Shown here in pieces: positions 58,817 to 64,000 of a stretch of DNA of 64,000 nucleotides. The notes under the pieces are model-generated. The model was not told the DNA's origin. It saw only the letters and a program-made list of their open reading frames with translations, and made no database searches. Location: positions 248,001 to 312,000 of the forward strand of contig NZ_JABFDF010000005.1 in assembly GCF_013403985.1 (NCBI RefSeq), read 5' to 3'. Within the stretch, counting starts at the first letter, position 1; the number at the start of each line of letters is the position of its first letter. Origin of the DNA: Winogradskyella ludwigii. GTDB taxonomy: Bacteria > Bacteroidota > Bacteroidia > Flavobacteriales > Flavobacteriaceae. The position numbers were made by a program, and so were the translations under genes.

Positions 58817-59605
58817 ATGACACTAAAAATAAAGAAACTAATTTTTCCGTTTGTATTGCTTTTATCAATGCAATTGAGTTATTCACAATTGGACTTTTCC
58901 CACGAGATTGGTGTTATTGCAGGACCTATAGCCTATCAGTCAGATTTCGGAGAACGTTATGATTTTGATACAAATTCTGGTAATACGGGTTTTGGTATTG
59001 GTCTTGTATACTATATGAACTTTGATTACTTAGTGAGTTATAAACTATCTAATAGGAATAGCTATTTTAGAGATCATTTTAAAATTCGTGCAGAACTGTC
59101 TTGGAATAAAACAAAACTTAATCATTTTGGCGAATGGGTAGATGAAGCCAGAACAAGTACAGCAGCAGACAAATTAAGGGCACATTCTGGTGAGGCTCAG
59201 AATTTTAATTTAGGAGCGCAACTAGAGTATTATCCTTATAGTTTAAAACAATATTCTAGAAGAGGACCTGATTGGGCTCCGTTTGCTAGTTTAGGTGTAC
59301 AATACGTATTTTTTAGCCCAACAGTACAAACTACTTATGGCGATCGAAACATTGATAATGCTAACAATTTTTATCCTTCATGGGAACCTGGATCAATCAC
59401 ATATGAAAAAGGGTCTACGCTATCTTTAGTTGGTAGTATTGGAACGAGATATAAATTAACCGGACTATCAGATTTAATGATAGATCTTAGGTTTCAAAGC
59501 TTTTTTGATGATAAAACAGATGGTTTAGACCATCAATTATCATCTAACAAAACGAACGATTGGATGGTGTGGCTAAACTTTGGTTACATAATTTACATCG
59601 ATTAA
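58817..59605 (+). CDS. Outer-membrane beta-barrel protein, THC0290_0291-like
   Basis: 262 residues. Signal peptide at about 1-23 (LIFPFVLLLSMQLSYSQ). The mature part LDFSHEIGVIAGPIAYQSDFGERYDFDTNSGNTGFGIGLVYYMNF recalls a flavobacterial family annotated THC0290_0291 or DUF6089-like (from memory, tentative). Alternating strands, SYKLSNRNSYFRDHFKIRAELSW and a C-terminal aromatic-rich strand (WMVWLNFGYIIYID) fit an 8-10-strand barrel. Function unknown. It is monocistronic between its promoter and a shared terminator. Confidence 0.75.
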   Translation: MTLKIKKLIFPFVLLLSMQLSYSQLDFSHEIGVIAGPIAYQSDFGERYDFDTNSGNTGFGIGLVYYMNFDYLVSYKLSNRNSYFRDHFKIRAELSWNKTKLNHFGEWVDEARTSTAADKLRAHSGEAQNFNLGAQLEYYPYSLKQYSRRGPDWAPFASLGVQYVFFSPTVQTTYGDRNIDNANNFYPSWEPGSITYEKGSTLSLVGSIGTRYKLTGLSDLMIDLRFQSFFDDKTDGLDHQLSSNKTNDWMVWLNFGYIIYID

Positions 59606-59625
59606 AATTATAATTACCGATATAT

Positions 59626-59661
59626 AAAAAAGACCAAATCTTATTGATTTGGTCTTTTTTA
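59626..59661. terminator. Bidirectional terminator between convergent genes
   Basis: AAAAAAGACCAAATC pairs perfectly with GATTTGGTCTTTTTT around TTATT. The A and T runs let it end both the barrel gene (+) and the PLP-enzyme gene (-). Confidence 0.92.
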
Positions 59662-59688
59662 TTATAACAAGTTGATTCTGTAAATTGA

Positions 59689-60828
59689 CTATCCTATGGC
59701 TTGCTTTAAGTCCGCAATTAAATCGGCTTCATCTTCTATACCAACACTCAACCTAATAAGCGAATCTACAATACCTAGTTTATTTCGCTCTTCAACAGGA
59801 ATACTGACATGCGTCATACTTGCTGGATGTCCTGCTAAAGATTCTACACCACCTAATGATTCTGCTAAAGTAAAAACTTTGAGATTTTCTACTATCTTAA
59901 TGGCTTCATCGTAATTATCTCCTTTCGTTGTAAACGACAACATACCGCCAAAATCTTTCATTTGTGTTTTTGCAATATCATGATTAGGATGCGTTTTAAG
60001 ACCTGGCCAATACACCTTATTAATTTTAGGATGATTAACTAAATAGTTTGCCACTACTTTTGCGTTTTCACAATGGCGCTGCATACGCACATGTAACGTT
60101 TTAATTCCTCTCAGAGCAAGAAAGGCATCTTGCGGACCACAAATAGCTCCACTTGCATTTTGAATAAAGTACAACCGTTCTGCTAATACTTTATCATTAA
60201 CAATTAAGGCTCCCATAACTAAATCACTATGACCTCCTAAATATTTTGTTGCGGAGTGCATTACTATATCTGCACCTAAATCTAAAGGCTGTTGCAAATA
60301 AGGAGTTGCAAACGTGCTATCAACTGCTAAAAGCACCTTATGCTTTTTGGCAATTTTTGCTGTTGCACTAATATCTATAATATTTAACAGTGGGTTTGTT
60401 GGTGTTTCCACCCAAATTAATTTTGTATTAGCATTAATATGGTCTTCTATGCGCTGAACACTATCCATACCAACAAAATGAAATACAATACCAAAATTTT
60501 CGAATAGCTTTGTAAATAAACGATACGTTCCTCCATAAAGATCATTCGTAGAAATTACCTCATCACCTGGTTTAAGTAATTTTAAAACGGCATCAATAGC
60601 AGCCAATCCCGAACCAAAAGCCAAACCATAAGTTCCATTTTCTAAACTTACAAACGATTTCTCCAAAGCGTAGCGCGTTGGATTACCAGAACGAGCATAC
60701 TCATAACCTTTGTGACCACCTGGAGTAGATTGCGCAAAAGTTGATGTTTGATAAATTGGAGGCATTACAGAGCCATAAGCAGCATCTGGTTCTTGCCCTC
60801 CATGTATTGTTTTTGTATTAAATTTCAT
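59689..60828 (-). CDS. Cys/Met metabolism PLP enzyme (cystathionine gamma-synthase or gamma-lyase type)
   Basis: 379 residues. N-terminus KFNTKTIHGGQEPDAAYGSVMPPIYQTSTFAQ. The PLP-binding Lys is in DIVMHSATKYLGGHSDLVMG (about 190-209). SLGGVESLAGHPASMTHVSIPVEER is also characteristic. This signature does not separate cystathionine gamma-synthase, cystathionine gamma-lyase and O-acetylhomoserine-using enzymes, so only the family is firm. Role in methionine/cysteine transsulfuration in the cytoplasm. It stands alone, with a 141-bp divergent gap to the lipoprotein gene. Confidence 0.92.
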   Translation of the reverse strand: MKFNTKTIHGGQEPDAAYGSVMPPIYQTSTFAQSTPGGHKGYEYARSGNPTRYALEKSFVSLENGTYGLAFGSGLAAIDAVLKLLKPGDEVISTNDLYGGTYRLFTKLFENFGIVFHFVGMDSVQRIEDHINANTKLIWVETPTNPLLNIIDISATAKIAKKHKVLLAVDSTFATPYLQQPLDLGADIVMHSATKYLGGHSDLVMGALIVNDKVLAERLYFIQNASGAICGPQDAFLALRGIKTLHVRMQRHCENAKVVANYLVNHPKINKVYWPGLKTHPNHDIAKTQMKDFGGMLSFTTKGDNYDEAIKIVENLKVFTLAESLGGVESLAGHPASMTHVSIPVEERNKLGIVDSLIRLSVGIEDEADLIADLKQAIG

Positions 60829-60919
60829 AATTCTATTTTAAAATTTACAAACATTATTAGCAACATTCCCTTTTGAGAAAAATACGATTTTTACGATAAC
60901 AAAACTAAAAGATTATACG

Positions 60920-60947
60920 TTGTATTGAAAAGTATATAATACCTTTA
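60920..60947 (+). promoter_or_regulatory. Promoter of the DUF4163/DUF3298-like lipoprotein gene
   Basis: TTG (60920-60922), 17-nt spacer, TACCTTTA (60940-60947), one mismatch from TAnnTTTG, 22 bp before the ATG at 60970. Confidence 0.55.
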
Positions 60948-60969
60948 TATCATCTTTAATAAAACAAAA

Positions 60970-61695
60970 ATGACTTTGAAACACATATTCCCCTTTATAA
61001 TCGTTTTAGTACTTTTTAGTGCTTGTGATGAAGACATCAAACCATTAGAGTTTAAGACCCACAATATTGATACGGCTTATGAAGCCAATATCACTGTTGC
61101 TTTTGACGAAGCTGTAAAAAACAAGGAGCTTAGTGAAACCGCGAATAAGACTATAGAAAATGCAATATTAACAACAGTAAATTCATCTGAAAATGCTTCA
61201 GATCTTCAAACCATATTAAAAAACTTTAACGACGAATATTTACAATTTACATCTGATTATCCTGAAGACTCAGAACCTGTTTGGGAATTAAGTATTGAAA
61301 CAGAATTAACTTATCAGTCTGAAGAAATAATCACTATTGCCATTAGTACATACGAGTTTAAAGGTGGTGCCCATGGCAACGATCAAATAAAATTATTAAA
61401 TCTAGATGCTAAAACTGGGGAAGCATTACATCGTAGTTCTATTATAAATGATATTGATGGCTTTACAACATTAGCAGAATCCCAATTTATGGCCTCTTTA
61501 GAAAACAATAAAGACCACTTAAATATTGAAAACTTTTTCTTCGGAAAACCATTTCAATTACCTGAAAATATTGGATTCAGTGAAGAAGGCATCATATTAA
61601 TTTATAACGTTTATGAAGTCGCTTCTTACGACATGGGTTACACTGAATTTATGATTTCTTTTGAAGAGGCGATGCCTTATCTAAAAAAACATTAA
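60970..61695 (+). CDS. Lipoprotein with DUF4163/DUF3298 (RsiV-like) domains
   Basis: 241 residues. Lipoprotein signal FPFIIVLVLFSAC (Cys at about 19). An N-terminal DUF4163-like part has IETELTYQSEEIITIAISTYEFKGGAHGN, with the characteristic GGAHG turn. A DUF3298-like part follows (LLNLDAKTGEALHRSSII to SFEEAMPYLKKH). The family includes the extracellular part of the lysozyme-sensing anti-sigma factor RsiV; here there is no anti-sigma part, so the function is open. Its stop codon overlaps the convergent antiporter stop by 4 bp. Confidence 0.85.
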   Translation: MTLKHIFPFIIVLVLFSACDEDIKPLEFKTHNIDTAYEANITVAFDEAVKNKELSETANKTIENAILTTVNSSENASDLQTILKNFNDEYLQFTSDYPEDSEPVWELSIETELTYQSEEIITIAISTYEFKGGAHGNDQIKLLNLDAKTGEALHRSSIINDIDGFTTLAESQFMASLENNKDHLNIENFFFGKPFQLPENIGFSEEGIILIYNVYEVASYDMGYTEFMISFEEAMPYLKKH

Positions 61696-62939
61696 TCTGC
61701 TTTCTTAGTTAATTTTTTTATAATTGGTCCAACGGTTAAACCTTGACCAACAATAGATACCACAACCACAACATAAGTAATTACTAAGAACAATTCTCTG
61801 TGCATTTCTTTAGTAAGACTAAGTGCTAATGCAATAGAAATACCTCCTCTTAATCCTCCCCAAGTCATTATAAGATTTGTTTTCGGGACAAAATCTAATC
61901 GTTTTTCGAAAAATTTAATTGGTATAAACAACGATACATAACGGCACATTAATATTATAGGTATCGCTAATAAACCTGCATAGATAAACTTGCCTTCTAA
62001 GGATAAGACTAGCATTTCCATACCTATCATTACAAATAAAATAGTATTTAATAAGACATCTATAAGCTCCCAAAATTTATCTACATACAGTTCTGTGGTT
62101 TCAGACATGGCTGAATTTCTTACTGTATCATTACCTACAATAAGTCCTGCAGTAACCATTGCTAATGGTGCAGATAAATGAAATTGATGTGCTAACATCG
62201 TTCCTCCCATAACTGTTGCAAGTGTTAGAATAACTTCAATTTCATAATTATCAATAGATCTCATTAAACGGTAAGTAATCCATCCTAGAAAAAGACCTAA
62301 AACAATGCCACCAATAACCTCTTGCCCAAATAACGTTCCAATATCAGCAAACTCAATAGCTGCATCTGGTTTTGCTGCAATGGCAAAAATGGTTAAAAAC
62401 ACTACAACTCCTACTCCATCATTAAACAACGACTCTCCTACAATTTTGGTTTCCAATTTTTTTGGAGCACCTGCTTTTTTCAAAATACCCAAAACAGCAA
62501 TAGGATCTGTTGGAGAAATTAAAGCTCCAAATAATAGACAGTAAATAAAATCTACATTCAAATCCATTATCTGTAAGACATAAAACATCGCAATCCCAAC
62601 TAAAAATGTAGATACTAAAACACCCAAAGTCGCAAAAGCTAAAATTGGCCATCGTTGTACTTTAAGCTGATTAAAATTGGTATGAAGCGCTCCTGCAAAT
62701 AACAAAAAACTCAACATGATATCCAATAGAACGGTTTCAAAATCTATTAAAGCTATAAATTTTCGTTCTTGGACCAGTAATGTATCATCAAATTGTGCAA
62801 TACCAACTAAAACTACCGTAAAAACAATAGTAATAACCATTAAGCCAATAGTAATTGGCAATTTTAAAAATCGGACATTGATGTAGCCAAAAAGGGCAGA
62901 TAGTACAATTAAAATAGTGGCGATTGAGTAATAATCCAT
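61692..62939 (-). CDS. CPA1-family Na+/H+ antiporter
   Basis: 415 residues, about 12 hydrophobic segments. Conserved CPA1 elements: LLFAGALHTNFNQL, ALISPTDPIAVLGILKKAGAPKKLETKIVGESLFNDGVGVVVFL (ion-binding Asp in FNDG), and MTWGGLRGGISIALALSL near the C-terminus. It has no C-terminal RCK/TrkA domain. Role in pH and sodium homeostasis at the inner membrane. It starts 5 bp after the DinB-fold gene stop, so the two share a transcript. Confidence 0.93.
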   Translation of the reverse strand: MDYYSIATILIVLSALFGYINVRFLKLPITIGLMVITIVFTVVLVGIAQFDDTLLVQERKFIALIDFETVLLDIMLSFLLFAGALHTNFNQLKVQRWPILAFATLGVLVSTFLVGIAMFYVLQIMDLNVDFIYCLLFGALISPTDPIAVLGILKKAGAPKKLETKIVGESLFNDGVGVVVFLTIFAIAAKPDAAIEFADIGTLFGQEVIGGIVLGLFLGWITYRLMRSIDNYEIEVILTLATVMGGTMLAHQFHLSAPLAMVTAGLIVGNDTVRNSAMSETTELYVDKFWELIDVLLNTILFVMIGMEMLVLSLEGKFIYAGLLAIPIILMCRYVSLFIPIKFFEKRLDFVPKTNLIMTWGGLRGGISIALALSLTKEMHRELFLVITYVVVVVSIVGQGLTVGPIIKKLTKKAD

Positions 62940-62944
62940 AGTAT

Positions 62945-63406
62945 TTATAATGATTTTCTAAGGGCTAAGATATAGCCTAAATGAATACCTTCATGAAAAT
63001 TATTGAATGCAATAGCTTCTTCAACCTTAGTCAACGTACTGGTCGTAGAAACGGTATATTCCGTATACGTTTTAAAAACTCCTGTATTGAAATCTTCTTT
63101 TGTTTTTTCAATAGGAGAGAATAATAAAGCTTTAATTTGGTCAACTTCAGCTTGAGACACGTCTCTTTCTGTTTTTGTGCCTTTTCGATAATCATCTACC
63201 ATAGCATCAGAAACAACCATTGGTAAACCAGAGAGTTTATAAACCAATAATTGTTGGGTAACAATGGTATGTGCAATATTCCAGATGATATTATTATTAA
63301 ATCCTTCAGGCACTTTATTTAAGTCTTCTAAACTGTGATTATCAATAAAACGTTCTAATAATTTTCTGTTTTTTATAGCAACTTCAAATGCCCAATCCAT
63401 ATTCAT
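62945..63406 (-). CDS. DinB-family (four-helix, YfiT/DinB-like) protein
   Basis: 153 residues, an all-helical pattern with the DinB-fold metal ligands: His in WNIAHTIVTQQLLVYKLSG (about 47-65) and a C-terminal His in NNFHEGIHLGYILALRK (about 134-150). This is the DinB/YfiT metalloprotein family (thiol-transferase-like), unrelated to the DinB polymerase at 30450. The start MNMDWAFE is probably M1 or M3. Substrate unknown. It is divergent from the ArsC-like gene with 76 bp between. Confidence 0.88.
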   Translation of the reverse strand: MNMDWAFEVAIKNRKLLERFIDNHSLEDLNKVPEGFNNNIIWNIAHTIVTQQLLVYKLSGLPMVVSDAMVDDYRKGTKTERDVSQAEVDQIKALLFSPIEKTKEDFNTGVFKTYTEYTVSTTSTLTKVEEAIAFNNFHEGIHLGYILALRKSL

Positions 63407-63482
63407 ATATTTTTGATAAATGTAATTAAAATTACTTTTAAATACGGTTTCTTTGTAGTCTCAAAATTAAACGGTTTTTGTT

Positions 63483-63839
63483 ATGAATAAATTATACTAC
63501 CTAAGCAGTTGTAATACCTGTACTCGAATAATTAAAGAACTTAATTTACCTGAAACATTTGTGCTTCAAGATATAAAGACAGAACCTATTACAGCATCTC
63601 AAATAGAAGAAATGAGAGATCTTACGGATAGTTATGAAAGTTTATTTAGCAAACGTGCTCAACTTTATAAAAAGCTTGGCTTAAAAGACAAATCTCTTAC
63701 TGAAGAGGATTATAAAAACTATATTTTAGAACATTACACGTTTCTAAAACGTCCCGTTATTATTTATAACGAACAAATCTTTATTGGTAATTCTAAAAAA
63801 ACGGTTGACGCTGCAAAATTAGCGATTGATGAAAAGTAG
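63483..63839 (+). CDS. ArsC/Spx-family protein with CxxC
   Basis: 118 residues, thioredoxin-like ArsC/Spx fold: N-terminal YYLSSCNTCTRIIKEL with a redox Cys-x-x-Cys (Spx-like rather than the single Cys of classical arsenate reductase). FLQDIKTEPI-like and YTFLKRPVIIYNEQIFIG (with the Arg-Pro of the family) follow. No arsenic genes are nearby, so it is probably a YffB/Spx-type protein of unknown target. It overlaps the next gene by 11 bp. Confidence 0.88.
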   Translation: MNKLYYLSSCNTCTRIIKELNLPETFVLQDIKTEPITASQIEEMRDLTDSYESLFSKRAQLYKKLGLKDKSLTEEDYKNYILEHYTFLKRPVIIYNEQIFIGNSKKTVDAAKLAIDEK

Positions 63840-64000
63840 AGGTTTTGCCATTTTTGCACTCCTTATGGTCCAAATTTTATATGGACTAAATTACACCTTT
63901 GCAAAAGCGGTAATGAATGACAATTTTGTACCACCTTTTGCGCTAACCGTTTTAAGAGTTGGAGGTGCTGTGATTTTGTTTTGGATATTAAGTCTGTTTA
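63829..64000 (+). CDS. EamA-family (DMT) transporter, 5' part only
   Basis: The ATG at 63829 overlaps the end of the ArsC-like gene by 11 bp. The 57 visible codons give two hydrophobic helices: GFAIFALLMVQILYGLNYTF and PPFALTVLRVGGAVILFW, the start pattern of EamA drug/metabolite transporters (GxNxxFxK region). The rest lies beyond the window. Confidence 0.85.
   Translation, partial: MKSRGFAIFALLMVQILYGLNYTFAKAVMNDNFVPPFALTVLRVGGAVILFWILSLF

Noticed and set aside
62945..63406. DinB gene as a second translesion polymerase
   Set aside because: The name is shared only; this is the four-helix DinB/YfiT metalloprotein fold with no polymerase motifs.
63483..63839. Arsenate resistance gene
   Set aside because: It has a Spx-like CxxC rather than the classical ArsC active site and has no ars neighbours.

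Overview
This window is a contiguous piece of a Flavobacteriaceae (phylum Bacteroidota) chromosome, probably marine. The evidence is AT-rich coding DNA, many TAnnTTTG-type -7 promoter elements, type IX secretion (T9SS) C-terminal sorting domains, four TonB-dependent receptors, DUF4270, a PorZ-like protein, a short RecO, and flavobacterial gene pairings such as atpD-atpC apart from the other ATP synthase genes. Genus cannot be fixed from sequence reading alone. No rRNA, tRNA, insertion sequence or CRISPR array was seen.

Layout. 0-8.7 kb: 5' part of ileS and a 2007-residue secreted T9SS substrate (both minus). 8.8-15.0 kb: a minus-strand run panC - panD - YbhN-like membrane protein - two esterase-like paralogues - possible 51-codon ORF - radA. 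15.1-19.6 kb (plus): a truncated glycogen-synthase-like protein, a DUF4270 lipoprotein and glmS. 19.7-26.1 kb (plus): a TonB receptor/SGNH-like lipoprotein pair, then atpD-atpC. 26.3-31.7 kb: a putative DNA-damage mutagenesis cassette, in which a self-cleaving XRE-S24 repressor is divergent from a short DnaE-like polymerase followed by a Y-family polymerase. 31.7-38.2 kb: M61 peptidase, XRE/DUF2975 pair, DUF2007 protein, and a MocR-type regulator divergent from a TonB receptor. 38.2-45.1 kb: three clusters of hairpin repeats around NfeD-like/flotillin genes, a JmjC-like cupin, a small outer-membrane protein and recX. 45.3-50.9 kb: a second giant T9SS substrate (1847 aa). 50.9-51.4 kb: a non-coding stretch with three blocks of 11-bp tandem repeats. 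51.4-57.0 kb (minus): porZ-like - recO - TonB receptor. 57.2-64 kb: gdhA, a beta-barrel protein, a cystathionine gamma-synthase-type enzyme, a DUF4163/DUF3298-like lipoprotein, a CPA1 antiporter, a DinB-fold protein, an ArsC/Spx-like protein and the start of an EamA transporter.

How the genes fit together. Much of the window serves the cell envelope: GlmS makes glucosamine-6-P for wall and LPS, the porZ-like product would act in T9SS export, and the two giant proteins are T9SS cargo. DNA repair recurs (radA, recX, recO and the mutagenesis cassette), but in separate transcription units.

Most interesting signals: (1) paired operator-like sites between the XRE-S24 repressor and the dnaE-like gene, placed on both promoters; (2) three adjacent blocks of tandem repeats all with an 11-bp period but different consensus; (3) two paralogous esterase-fold proteins whose catalytic Ser is Asp; (4) a MocR regulator whose PLP-binding Lys appears to be Gln; (5) higher-order arrays of hairpin repeats. 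All family assignments come from reading motifs, with no database search.
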